Shown piece after piece: positions 24,983 to 33,227 of a stretch of DNA of 64,000 nt. This DNA comes from Streptomyces hoynatensis (lineage in GTDB: Bacteria; Actinomycetota; Actinomycetes; Streptomycetales; Streptomycetaceae), in NCBI RefSeq assembly GCF_003626535.1, contig NZ_RBAL01000003.1, positions 459,136 to 523,135 on the forward strand, in the 5' to 3' direction. Under the pieces are notes generated by a model. That model ran no database searches and had not been told where the DNA came from. It worked only from the letters and a program-made list of their open reading frames with translations. Made by a program: the position numbers and the translations under genes. Positions within the stretch are counted from its first letter, which is position 1, and every line of letters begins with the position of its first letter.

Positions 24983-25179
24983 GCACTCAAGTCCCCACTT
25001 GGATTCGGAGTTCGTACAGCAGCTCCTCCGGTGGTGAGTGCGTGGAGTGCCGGCTGCCGTCCGGGGATGTGGTGCCCGTCAGGGACAGCAAGGTGTCCCA
25101 GGGGGCCACGCTTCGGCTGTCCGCCGGCAGTTGGTCCGCGTTCGTTGACGCGTTGAAGCGCGGGGAGCTGCCCGGCTGA
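24979..25179 (+). CDS. DUF397-domain small protein
   Basis: 66 residues. The sequence WIRSSYSSSSGGECVECRLPSGDVVPVRDSKV is the DUF397 hallmark (WxxSSYSxxxGxCVEV, RDSK). Members act as paired antagonists of neighbouring XRE/DUF5753 regulators in Streptomyces development and may behave like toxin-antitoxin partners. The GTG overlaps the regulator stop by 4 bp (GTGA), so translation is coupled. A perfect palindromic terminator follows 22 bp after the stop. Confidence 0.95.
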   Translation: MSTQVPTWIRSSYSSSSGGECVECRLPSGDVVPVRDSKVSQGATLRLSAGSWSAFVDALKRGELPG

Positions 25180-25201
25180 GGCAACCGGCGGCTGATACGG
25201 G

Positions 25202-25235
25202 CGTGCCCCACGACTCCGCGGAGTCGTGGGGCACG
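25202..25235. terminator. perfect 34-bp palindromic terminator
   Basis: The sequence from 25202 to 25235 is fully self-complementary (17-bp arms CGTGCCCCACGACTCCG and its inverse, no spacer). It starts 22 bp past the DUF397 stop and faces the convergent TetR gene, so it may serve both sides. Confidence 0.8.
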
Positions 25236-25317
25236 TGCGCATCGGGGCGATGGGGGTGCGTCGGCCGCTCGCCGCCGAGCCCGGCGGCTCACCGGCGAGG
25301 GCCGCCAGCGGGCGCGG

Positions 25318-25911
25318 TCAGTCCCCGGCGCGGGCCGCCGCCGGGGGCCGGGGCCCGGAGAGGGCGCGCAGTTCGTCGAAGGTCTGCAGGAGGTGCGCGT
25401 CCAGGCTCTGCGCGGAGTCGTCGGCGAGCCAGTCCTGGGCCGCCTGGTGGAAGGCGGCCCAGCCGGCGTGGGCGGCCAGTTCGGCTGGCCGGGCGGCGAC
25501 GTTGCGGCGCCGCAGCGCCTCCGCCACGGCCTCGGTGAGCGAGGCGGCCTTGGCCAGTTCGCGCTCGCGCAGCGCCGGGGTCGCGGCGATGACCGCGAGC
25601 CGCGGCTCGGAGAACGGGCGGTTCTCCTCCAGGATGCGGCCGGCCTTCCGGAAGGCGAAGAGCAGCACGTCGAGTGGCTCCAGGTCCCCGGGCGCCTCGG
25701 CCACCGCCCGCATCAGCGCGGCACGCAGCTCGGGCTCGCCGTCGAAGAGCACCTCGCGCTTGTCCGGGAAGTGCCGGAAGAAGGTGCGCTCGTTGACGCC
25801 GGCCCTGGCGGCGATCTCGGCCGTGGTGGTCCGGTCGAATCCGCGCTCCCGGTACAGCTCGAGAGCCGCCTGCTGCAGGCGGCGGCGCGCTTCTGCTCCG
25901 CTCCGTGGCAC
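25318..25911 (-). CDS. TetR-family repressor
   Basis: 197 residues. RRRLQQAALELYRERGFDRTTTAEIAARAGVNERTFFRHFPDKREVLFDG is a canonical TetR helix-turn-helix. The C-terminal helical ligand domain (PFSEPRLAVIAATPALRERELAKAASLTEAVAEALRRR) is of the common actinobacterial AcrR type. GTG start at 25911. It is divergent from the NAD-epimerase gene, and two dyads of the form GTCAG(C/T)GACTGGCG lie between; repression of both genes is inferred. Confidence 0.9.
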   Translation of the reverse strand: MPRSGAEARRRLQQAALELYRERGFDRTTTAEIAARAGVNERTFFRHFPDKREVLFDGEPELRAALMRAVAEAPGDLEPLDVLLFAFRKAGRILEENRPFSEPRLAVIAATPALRERELAKAASLTEAVAEALRRRNVAARPAELAAHAGWAAFHQAAQDWLADDSAQSLDAHLLQTFDELRALSGPRPPAAARAGD

Positions 25912-25930
25912 GCCCCGAGGGTACCGCAGG

Positions 25931-26013
25931 TGTCAGCGACTGGCGTCACGTTGCGCCAGTCGCTGACATTACCTGTAGAGTCAGTGACTGGCGCTAAGTA
26001 GTGCCAGTCACTG
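25931..26013. promoter_or_regulatory. two related TetR operator dyads
   Basis: Dyad 1: TGTCAGCGACTGGCG (25931-25945) with its inverse at 25954-25968, 8-nt gap. Dyad 2: CAGTGACTGGC (25982-25992) with GCCAGTCACTG (26003-26013). Both share the half-site GACTGGC. They lie between the divergent TetR and epimerase genes. Confidence 0.85.
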
Positions 26014-26035
26014 GCGTTAACTGGGAGAGAATGTC

Positions 26036-26947
26036 ATGCGTGTCTTCGTGACCGGCGGCTCGGGGCTGACCGGCCCCGCCGTCGTCGCCGAACTCCTCGC
26101 GGCCGGCCACACCGTCACCGGCCTGGCGCGTTCCGATGCCGCCGCCGCCCGGCTCAAGGCGCTCGGCGCCACCCCGCTCCGCGGCAGTCTTGAGGACCTC
26201 GACAGCCTGCGTCGCGGTGCCGGGGCCGCCGACGGCGTCCTGCACATGGCCTTCGGCGGCGACTTCGCCGACCCCGAGGACCTGACGCGGCGCGACCTGA
26301 CCGCGATCGAGACGCTCGGCCGGGCCCTGGAAAACACGGGGAAGCCCTTCGTCAGCACCTCCGGCACCCTGGTGATGCCCGCAGGACGGCTGAGCACCGA
26401 GAAGGACGAGCCCGACGCGGACGGGCCGGCCGCCTTCCGCGTCCCGGGCGAGCGGGCCTGCCTGGGCTTCGCCGCCCGGCAGGTGCGCGCGAGCGTGGTC
26501 CGGCTCGCGCCCACCGTCCACGGCCCGAAGGACCACGGCTTCATCGGCATGCTGGTGGCCACCGCGCGGCGCACCGGCGTGTCGGCCTACGTCGGCGACG
26601 GCGGCAACCGCTGGCCCGCGGTGCACCGGCGCGACGCGGCGGTGCTGTTCCGGCTGGCGCTGGAGAAGGCGCCCGCGGGCAGCGTGCTGCACGGCGTGGC
26701 CGAGAGCGGCGTCCCCCTGAGGAGCGTCGCCGAGACGATCGGCCGCGTCCTCGGCCTGCCCACGTCCTCACTGACCCCGGACGAGGCCGCCGCGCACTTC
26801 ACGAGCCCCTTCATGGCCGCCGTCTACGGCTACGACGCGCCCGTCTCCGGCGCGCACACCCAGGAACTGCTCGGCTGGTCGCCCACCCATCCCTCGCTGC
26901 TCGACGACCTGGAGCACGGCGACTACCTCACCGAGCCGGCCGCCTGA
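26036..26947 (+). CDS. NAD-dependent epimerase/dehydratase-family protein (extended SDR)
   Basis: 303 residues. The N-terminal Rossmann motif VFVTGGSGLTGPAVVAELLAAGH is the TGxxGxxG of extended/atypical SDRs, and SAYVGDGGNRWPAVHRRDAAVLF is the typical late block of the family. The catalytic YxxxK is not evident, so this may be the atypical NAD(P)-binding branch acting as a reductase. Start ATG 26036 has GGGAGA 7-8 nt before; a nearer ATG (26031) is out of frame. Expression should be controlled by the divergent TetR gene through the dyads in between. Confidence 0.88.
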   Translation: MRVFVTGGSGLTGPAVVAELLAAGHTVTGLARSDAAAARLKALGATPLRGSLEDLDSLRRGAGAADGVLHMAFGGDFADPEDLTRRDLTAIETLGRALENTGKPFVSTSGTLVMPAGRLSTEKDEPDADGPAAFRVPGERACLGFAARQVRASVVRLAPTVHGPKDHGFIGMLVATARRTGVSAYVGDGGNRWPAVHRRDAAVLFRLALEKAPAGSVLHGVAESGVPLRSVAETIGRVLGLPTSSLTPDEAAAHFTSPFMAAVYGYDAPVSGAHTQELLGWSPTHPSLLDDLEHGDYLTEPAA

Positions 26948-27035
26948 CCGCCCGCCGATCCGGCCTTGCCGCCCGCAGGCCCCGGCCGACAGCCCGCCGG
27001 TCCCGGCCCGGCCGCCCCCCGCGCGGCCGGGACGT

Positions 27036-27058
27036 CCCGTTCCCCCCGGGGGAGCGGG
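27036..27058. terminator. stem-loop between convergent genes
   Basis: CCCGTTCCCCC and GGGGGAGCGGG form an 11-bp stem with one G-T wobble and a single-base loop, between the epimerase (+) and the lipoprotein gene (-). Likely a two-sided terminator. Confidence 0.6.
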
Positions 27059-27091
27059 CCGGTGGGTGGTCCGGGGCCCGCCCGCCGCGGG

Positions 27092-27829
27092 TCACCAGGT
27101 GAGCGCCTCGTCCAGCGAGGTCTGCCAGTACGTGACCTGCGCCGCGGCGTCGACGTAGACCTCGCCGCCGGGCAGTGCGACCTCCGTCATGTCGCCGGCG
27201 CCATGGCCGTCGGCCCCGGCGAACTGCACGCCGAGACTCGTCGCGGTGTAGCCCTCCTCCTCCCCGGTGGCCGAGGAGGTGGCGATGCCGGCGTAGGCGC
27301 TCTCGCCGGGGGCGAGCGCGACGACGGCCTGCGGCGCGCTCTCCTCGATGCGGGGAACGGAGGCCTGGGCGTCGCCGAAGCGCAGGAAGGGCGCGTACCA
27401 GGCGTAGCAGGTGCCACTGCCGGTGTTGGTCACCGTCAGCAGCAGGTGGTTGATCGGCCGCTCGACCGCGGTGACGGTCAGCTCGGTGTTCGCGTCCGTG
27501 CAGGGGGCGGCGTCCTCCGCCGACTCCCCGGCGCCGCCTGCCGACGTCCCGTCGCCCGGGGCACCCGAGCCGGACTGCCCATCCTCCTGCGTGCCTTCTT
27601 CCCCTTCCCCGGCCTCCTGCGCGTCTCCGGCCTGCTCGGAATCCCCGGCGCCCTCGGTCCCCCCGGCGGCGTCCCCACCGTCCTGCTCCGCGGGCGAATG
27701 CGCGCCGGAGGAGGGGGAGGCGGAGGCGCCCGCCTCCTCGTCCTGGCAGGCGGTGAGCGCGAACGTCGCGCCCAGCGCGGCGACGGCGGCCAGGAGGCGG
27801 GTGCGGCGGCGCAGTGCATTGGCGGTCAT
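27092..27829 (-). CDS. DUF4232 secreted lipoprotein
   Basis: 245 residues. The N-terminus RRRTRLLAAVAALGATFALTAC is a lipoprotein signal with lipobox LTAC (Cys about 25). A long acidic, Ser/Gly/Glu-rich spacer (about 26-105) follows, then a compact C-terminal domain CTDANTELTVTAVERPINHLLLTVTNTGSGTCYAWYAP with Cys residues placed as in DUF4232. Such proteins are extracellular and their function is unknown. ATG 27829 is preferred because the signal peptide begins immediately after; upstream in-frame codons lack protein character. A divergent membrane-anchored XRE gene starts 210 bp away. Confidence 0.8.
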   Translation of the reverse strand: MTANALRRRTRLLAAVAALGATFALTACQDEEAGASASPSSGAHSPAEQDGGDAAGGTEGAGDSEQAGDAQEAGEGEEGTQEDGQSGSGAPGDGTSAGGAGESAEDAAPCTDANTELTVTAVERPINHLLLTVTNTGSGTCYAWYAPFLRFGDAQASVPRIEESAPQAVVALAPGESAYAGIATSSATGEEEGYTATSLGVQFAGADGHGAGDMTEVALPGGEVYVDAAAQVTYWQTSLDEALTW

Positions 27830-28038
27830 CGTGATGCTGCTTTCTCGTCGTTCTCGTCGGATGCGGGCATCCGCCGGACCCGGTGGCCCGGACGACCGAA
27901 GCATTGCCCGGGCTCCGTCCCAACCGCAGCCGGTCACCGGTCACTTCGGGGGGCTGGGACGGATGCACCAAGGGTGACCTGCGAGAATGTTGGGCGCATG
28001 GGATGCCGGGACGGGACGCGAGGGACGGGGGAACGGCG

Positions 28039-29286
28039 GTGCCTGGTGCGGAGACGGCGGATCTTGCCGCGCTGCTGACGGAGTTGAAGAACCGCTCGGG
28101 GCTCAGCTATGGAGTGCTGGCACAGCGGCTGCACGCGAGTGCGTCCACGCTGCACCGCTACTGCCGGGGCGAGGCGCTGCCGCCCGAGTTCGCGACCGTG
28201 GAGCGGTTCGCCCGGCTGTGCCGGGCCACGCCCGAGGAGCACGCCGAGCTGCACCGGCGGTGGATCGCCGCCGACACGGCGCGCGAGCGGGAGCGCAAGG
28301 GCGCCCGCCCCCGCCCGCCCGTCCCCCCGGCCACCCCGGAGCCGGCGGAAGGCCCGGCCCCCGTGGCGCCCGCCGCGGGACCGCCCGCTGCCGGGCCGTC
28401 CGTGACGGGGCCGTCCGTGACGGGGCCGTCCGCCGGGGAGCCGGCCGCGGTGTGGCCGGGCGCGGTCCGGCTCGCCGCGGCGGGCGACGGGCCGCCGCCC
28501 GCCACCCGCAGGGCCTGGCCGCGGATCGCCCTGGCCGCGGCGGGGGTGCTCGCCGCCGTCCTGACGATCGCCCTGCTCACCGGCCTCCTCACCGGCGGGG
28601 GCGGCACCCAGGACGGGGAGGGGAGCGACGGCGGGGGCGCCGCGGCCGGCGCGCCGGAAGGCGCCACCGGGACGGCCCCGCTGGCCGTGGCCACCCGCCC
28701 CTACGCGCTCGACCAGTGCGAGGGCCGCTACCTCGTCGACCGGCCGCCGTCCCAGGTGCCGCCCCCGCCCTCCGAGACGGAGGCCCCCGGCTGGGCCCGC
28801 GCCCTGGGAGCCGTGCCGGCCGGGGAGCAGCTCGTGGAGCTCACCGTCCAGGGCACGGGACAGGAGACGGTCGTCCTGCGCGACCTGCGCCTGCGCGTCA
28901 CCGAGAGCGGCGAGCCGCTGCCCTGGCAGCTCTACGGCGGCTACTCCGCCTGCGGCGGCGGCCCCGTGCGGACCGCGGCGTTCGACGTGGACCTGGACGC
29001 CGCCGCGCCCCGGCCGGCCGCGGCCGACGGGCAGGACGACCTCCCGCTGTGGGTCGACGAGAGCGAACCGCTCGTCTTCTACGTCGACGCCCACACCGAC
29101 AGCCAGGACGTCAGCTGGTACCTCGAACTCGACTGGTCAAGCGGCGAGGACTCCGGCACCCTCCGCGTCGACGACGAGGGGCGGCCGTTCCGCACCAGCG
29201 CCGTCAGCGGGCAGACCGAGTGGGGCTACCTGATCGGCGGCACCGAATGGTTCGACGCGGACACGGGCCGGCCCGCCGACTTCTGA
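28039..29286 (+). CDS. XRE-type helix-turn-helix protein with transmembrane segment and extracytoplasmic domain
   Basis: 415 residues. The helix-turn-helix ADLAALLTELKNRSGLSYGVLAQRLHASASTLHRYCRGEALPPEF is at the N-terminus (about 10-60). A Pro/Gly-rich linker includes the tandem VTGPSVTGPS, then one transmembrane helix (IALAAAGVLAAVLTIALLTGLL, about 157-178) and an extracytoplasmic domain of about 220 residues starting near PYALDQCEGRYLVDRP. This is a one-component membrane-spanning regulator design known in actinomycetes. GTG 28039 was chosen; an ATG (28000) further upstream is possible. It may sense envelope state and act near the DUF4232 lipoprotein. Confidence 0.85.
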   Translation: MPGAETADLAALLTELKNRSGLSYGVLAQRLHASASTLHRYCRGEALPPEFATVERFARLCRATPEEHAELHRRWIAADTARERERKGARPRPPVPPATPEPAEGPAPVAPAAGPPAAGPSVTGPSVTGPSAGEPAAVWPGAVRLAAAGDGPPPATRRAWPRIALAAAGVLAAVLTIALLTGLLTGGGGTQDGEGSDGGGAAAGAPEGATGTAPLAVATRPYALDQCEGRYLVDRPPSQVPPPPSETEAPGWARALGAVPAGEQLVELTVQGTGQETVVLRDLRLRVTESGEPLPWQLYGGYSACGGGPVRTAAFDVDLDAAAPRPAAADGQDDLPLWVDESEPLVFYVDAHTDSQDVSWYLELDWSSGEDSGTLRVDDEGRPFRTSAVSGQTEWGYLIGGTEWFDADTGRPADF

Positions 29287-29355
29287 GCAGCGGGCCACGC
29301 CCCCGGCCGGTCACCCTCGGTCCCGGTCGGCCGGGAGGGGTGGCCGCGGACGCGC

Positions 29356-29649
29356 TCAGCGGCACTCGTAGGCATCGATCGGCACCCCGCCGTCGAACAG
29401 GATCTTCGCGAAGCCCTTGGGCGGGACGGCGACGCAGTCGGTGATCACCCCGCGGTCCGTCGCGACCGTGGCCTGAATCCAGTAGGAGCAGCTGTTGTAG
29501 AGGTCGGCCCAGCCCTCGCCGCCGTCGGCCAGGTTCGCGCAGCCGACCGTGGGCCGCGGCGGTGGCGCCGACTGCGCGGGCTGAGCGGGCAGAAGCAGGG
29601 CCGACGCGGCCATGAGGCCGATCGCGGCCAGGGTGGTGGGAATGCGCAT
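29356..29649 (-). CDS. small secreted protein, possible tendamistat-type alpha-amylase inhibitor
   Basis: 97 residues. A signal peptide (RIPTTLAAIGLMAASALLLPAQPAQS) precedes a mature chain of about 65-70 residues with four Cys spaced C-17-C-18-C-24-C. Tendamistat (alpha-amylase inhibitor family) has four Cys spaced 16-18-28; the segment DCVAVPPKGFAKI matches its LCYAVAPGQITTV, and both end in Cys plus one basic residue or Leu. The inhibitory WRY loop is not conserved (GWADLYNSC here), so activity on amylase is doubtful. It lies convergent to the membrane XRE gene, and the LacI gene upstream is divergent. Confidence 0.6.
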   Translation of the reverse strand: MRIPTTLAAIGLMAASALLLPAQPAQSAPPPRPTVGCANLADGGEGWADLYNSCSYWIQATVATDRGVITDCVAVPPKGFAKILFDGGVPIDAYECR

Positions 29650-29828
29650 GAGGCTGCCTCCTCGGCGGTGCTCGTGTCGGCAGGAGAGTGCCCCGCCCAC
29701 GGCCGCCGGATGGGGGCCCCACCCCGGATTGGCTCGTCCGGGCGAGCGCGCGGGGACCAGCCGGCTGCCCGCCCGCGGCCGCACCACCACCCTGGGCCCC
29801 GCACGCCCGGACCGTGCCCCCCACCGTG

Positions 29829-29837
29829 GAAACTTTC
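29829..29837. promoter_or_regulatory. GAAA-C-TTTC operator candidate upstream of LacI gene
   Basis: GAAACTTTC (in context GGAAACTTTCGCG) is a 9-bp dyad of the CGAAAGTTTCG type associated with LacI-family control of xylan/arabinan genes in Streptomyces. The same motif lies upstream of the GH-A gene at 31258. The distance of about 190 bp to the regulator start suggests autoregulation. Confidence 0.55.
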
Positions 29838-30019
29838 GCGGTATGGGAGTGGAGAGTTCACGTACGGCCGGGCCGGCGGCCGTGCGTTCCCGAGGTGCCA
29901 CAATGGCGTCCGTACGGGCACGCACTGGGGGAAGTCCCGGCCCCGCCCCGCCCCGCGGGCGGGCGCGCGCCGGGCGGGTGAGCGGGAAGGTGACCTTGGC
30001 TGGCGGCTCTGAAGGAACG

Positions 30020-31042
30020 GTGGACGCGGCGCCCCGGCGGCCGGACGCGTCCAGGCCGGTCACCATCGCGTACATCGCCGAGTCGGCGGGGGTGTCGGTC
30101 CCCACCGTGTCGAAGGTGATCAACGGCAAGTCCGGGGTGTCCGCGGAGACGCGCGCCCGGGTGGAGGAGCTGGTCAACCGGCACGGCTACCGCAAGCCCA
30201 CGGGCGCCGGCCGCAGCAACGTCGTGGAGCTGGTGTTCCGCGAGCTGAAGAGCATGTGGGCGGTGGAGATCATCCGCGGCGTCGAGCGGGTCGCCCGCGA
30301 GCACCGCGTCGGGGTCATGGTGTCCGAGTTCGGGCTGCACGACTCCACCCCGAGAACCTGGGACGACACCGTCTCCCGGCGGCCGAACTGCGTGCTGTCC
30401 GTGGCCCAGCTCTCCGCGGAGGAGCGCGAGCAACTGCGGGCCAAGGGCATCCCGTTCGTCGTCTTCGACCCGACCGCGGAACTGCCGGACGACGTGCCGT
30501 TCGTGGGCGCGACGAACTGGTCGGGCGGCCGGGCCGCGACCCGCCACCTCACCGCGCTCGGGCACCGCCGCATCGCCATGATCGGCGGGCCCGAGGACGT
30601 GCTGTGCTGCTGCGCCCGGTTGGACGGCCACCGCTCCGCGCTGCGGCAGGCCGGCCTGCCGGCCGATCCCGGGCTCGTCGTGCACGCCGACCTCACCCGA
30701 GAGGACGGCTGCGCCGCGGCGCGCCGGCTCCTGGCCCGCCCCGATCGCCCGACCGCGATCTTCGCCGCGAACGACCTGCAGGCGCTGGGCGTCTACCAGG
30801 CCGCCCGCGAGGCGGGCCTGAGCATTCCGGGCGACCTCAGCGTCGTCGGCTTCGACGACCTGCCCGTGGTCGCCTGGGTCGACCCGCCGCTGACCACCGT
30901 GCACCAGCCGCTGACCGAAATGGCCGTGGCGGCAACCGAGTTGGCGCTCACCCTCGGGAGGGGCGAGCGGGCACCGCAGACCGGTCTCGAGATCGCCACC
31001 ACCCTGACCGTGCGCGAGAGCACCGCCCCGCCGAGGAACTGA
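30020..31042 (+). CDS. LacI-family repressor, probable hemicellulose regulator
   Basis: 340 residues. RPVTIAYIAESAGVSVPTVSKVINGKSGVSAETRARVEELVNRHGYRKP is the LacI DNA-binding domain; VVGFDDLPVVAWVDPPLTTVHQPL closes the sugar-binding domain. Central signature GATNWSGGRAATRHLTALGHRRIAMIGG resembles regulators of xylan or arabinan use. GTG 30020 was chosen because GAAGGA is 3 nt upstream; longer forms from 29912 or earlier are open but Gly/Arg-rich. The GAAACTTTC-type motif occurs upstream of this gene and of the secreted GH-A enzyme that follows. Confidence 0.88.
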   Translation: MDAAPRRPDASRPVTIAYIAESAGVSVPTVSKVINGKSGVSAETRARVEELVNRHGYRKPTGAGRSNVVELVFRELKSMWAVEIIRGVERVAREHRVGVMVSEFGLHDSTPRTWDDTVSRRPNCVLSVAQLSAEEREQLRAKGIPFVVFDPTAELPDDVPFVGATNWSGGRAATRHLTALGHRRIAMIGGPEDVLCCCARLDGHRSALRQAGLPADPGLVVHADLTREDGCAAARRLLARPDRPTAIFAANDLQALGVYQAAREAGLSIPGDLSVVGFDDLPVVAWVDPPLTTVHQPLTEMAVAATELALTLGRGERAPQTGLEIATTLTVRESTAPPRN

Positions 31043-31199
31043 CCCCCGCCCGCCGCCCGCGCCCCTCTCACCCCGCCCCTCTCGCCCCGCCCCTCACCCC
31101 CACCTCCCGCGCCCGCCCGTGCCGCGCCCCCACAAGCGGCGGCGGCCTCCCGCCGGCGCGGGCCCGCGGCCGAAAGCGAAGGGGCGGGAGCGCGGGCCG

Positions 31200-31266
31200 T
31201 TGACCGCGGTGGGGGCCGTCGCTACCCTCTCCGAGAAACTGTCGGGCTCAACCATGCGAAAGTTTC
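31200..31266 (+). promoter_or_regulatory. promoter and operator of the GH-A/GH43 unit
   Basis: TTGACC (31200-31205), 17 bp, TACCCT (31223-31228) is a good promoter; the dyad GAAAGTTTC (31258-31266) lies about 23 bp past the expected start. The intervening 31043-31199 holds only C-rich direct repeats (CCCCGCCCCTCTC). Confidence 0.65.
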
Positions 31267-31360
31267 CCTCATTTCGCCGATGCTCGCACGCGTCCGGGAC
31301 CCGGGGGCGAGGCACAGGACTCGCCCCGAAGCGCCCCCGGTCGCCGTGCCGGAGGTGCTC

Positions 31361-33130
31361 ATGTGGAGAGTGGTTCGCAGGAGATTCGCCCCATGGACCG
31401 GACTGGTCGCGGCCACCGCGCTGACCGCCGCGGGCCCGGCCGCCGCGGGCCCGGCCACCGCAGGATCCGAGCCCGCCCCCGCCGCCGCTGCGGCGACCGC
31501 GACCGTGACGGTCGACGCCGGCCGGGCGCTGGCGACGATCCCCGGCACCGGCATCGGCATGAACGTCGCGGTCTACGACGGAAACATGAACCACCCGGAC
31601 GTCCCCGCCCTCCTCGCCGACGCGGGCGTCGGGATGATCCGCTACCCCGGCGGCAGCTACGCGGACGGCTACCACTGGGAGACGCACACCGTCGAGGGCG
31701 GCTACGTCGCCCCGGGCACCGAGTTCGACGCCTTCGTGGACACGGCGCACGCCACCGGCGCCCAGCCGATCATCACCGCCAACTACGGCTCGGGAACGCC
31801 GGAGGAGGCCGCGGGCTGGGTGCGGTACGCGAACGTGACCCACGACTACGGGATCAGGTACTGGGAGATCGGCAACGAGGTCTACGGGAACGGGCATTAC
31901 GGCGCCACCTGGGAGACCGACCACCACGAGGACAAGTCCCCGGCGGCGTACGCGGCGAACCTGCGGGAGTACGCCTCCGCGATGAAGGCGGTCGACCCCA
32001 CCATCCGGATCGGCGCGGTGCTGACCACCCCCGGCTCCTGGCCGGACGGCATCGTCGGCGAGGGCGACGCGATGGACTGGAACAACACGGTCATGTCGAT
32101 CGCCGGCCAGGAGATCGACTTCGTGATCGTGCACCACTACCCGAGCGCCACCGGCCAGGCCGACCTGCTGGACGCGCCGCGGACCGAGATCCCGCAGATG
32201 GCCGCCGCCCTGCGGTCGCTGATCGACCGGTACGCCGGGGAACGCGCCCCGGAGATCGGCATCGCCGTGACCGAGGCCGCCGCCACCGGCTACAAGAACA
32301 CCTCGCCCAGCGGCCTGTTCGCCGCGGACGAGTACCTGACCTGGCTGGAACAGGGCGCGTTCACCCTGGACTGGTGGAACCTCCACAACGGCACCGACTG
32401 CGGCAACCTCACGGAGGTCGAGGGCGCCACCGACTACGACGACGGCGGCATCCTCTCCAGCGGCGCCGCGTGCGAGCCGCCGCTGAACACGCCCTTCCCG
32501 CCCTACCACGGCGCCCGCATGATCACCCACCTCGGCTCGCCCGGCGACACGCTCGTGCCCACCCGCAGTTCGACGCCGCAGGTGGCCGCCCACGCCGCCC
32601 GCGAGGCCGACGGCGACCTGAACGTCATGCTGATCAACGAGGACCCCGCGAACGAGGCCACCGTCGACCTGACCTACGACGGGTTCACGCCCTCCCGGGC
32701 CACCCCGACCGTGTACTCCTACCTGAAGAACGCGAGCTCGATCGGCTCGGCCCCCGCGGGCAGCGCGGCCACCCAGACCGTGCCGGCCTACGGCATCGTG
32801 GTCGTGCACCTGGAAGCCGGCGGCGCGGACCTGCCCTGCACCGTCGACTACCGGGTGGCCGGCCAGTGGCAGGGCGGGTTCCAGGGGGAGATCACCCTCT
32901 CCTGCACGGCCGCGCTCGACGGCTGGCAGCTCGCCTTCGCCTTCCCCGACGGCCAGACGATCCGCTCCCTGTGGGGCGGCACCTTCACCCAGTCCGGCGC
33001 CGCGGTCACGGTGCGCCCCGCCGACTGGAACCGCGCCATCCCGGCGGGTGGCTCGGTGCGCATCGGGTTCACCGGCGCCCGGGACGGCGGCAACGCCCCA
33101 CCGGAAAACTTCACGCTCACCGAGGCATGA
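31361..33130 (+). CDS. secreted GH-A clan glycosidase (arabinofuranosidase-like) with C-terminal CBM2
   Basis: 589 residues. A signal peptide ends near AGPAAAGPATAG. The TIM barrel shows MIRYPGGSYADGYHWE, YWEIGNEVYGNGHYG (acid/base Glu about 172) and IAVTEAAATG (candidate nucleophile Glu about 304), as in GH51/GH39-type enzymes. From about 491 the tail CTVDYRVAGQWQGGFQGEIT... to the end is a family 2 carbohydrate-binding module with a Cys pair (cellulose/xylan binding). It likely releases arabinose or xylose side chains outside the cell. Start ATG 31361 has GGAGGTG. An operator of the LacI type lies upstream; GH43 follows 97 bp later. Confidence 0.82.
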   Translation: MWRVVRRRFAPWTGLVAATALTAAGPAAAGPATAGSEPAPAAAAATATVTVDAGRALATIPGTGIGMNVAVYDGNMNHPDVPALLADAGVGMIRYPGGSYADGYHWETHTVEGGYVAPGTEFDAFVDTAHATGAQPIITANYGSGTPEEAAGWVRYANVTHDYGIRYWEIGNEVYGNGHYGATWETDHHEDKSPAAYAANLREYASAMKAVDPTIRIGAVLTTPGSWPDGIVGEGDAMDWNNTVMSIAGQEIDFVIVHHYPSATGQADLLDAPRTEIPQMAAALRSLIDRYAGERAPEIGIAVTEAAATGYKNTSPSGLFAADEYLTWLEQGAFTLDWWNLHNGTDCGNLTEVEGATDYDDGGILSSGAACEPPLNTPFPPYHGARMITHLGSPGDTLVPTRSSTPQVAAHAAREADGDLNVMLINEDPANEATVDLTYDGFTPSRATPTVYSYLKNASSIGSAPAGSAATQTVPAYGIVVVHLEAGGADLPCTVDYRVAGQWQGGFQGEITLSCTAALDGWQLAFAFPDGQTIRSLWGGTFTQSGAAVTVRPADWNRAIPAGGSVRIGFTGARDGGNAPPENFTLTEA

Positions 33131-33227
33131 CACCGGCGCGCACCACGGCGGCACGCCGGCGCGCACCACGCGCCGGCGAGCCCACCGCCGCAACGGCCCC
33201 CACCCCCGAAAGGATTCGACGAGGAGC

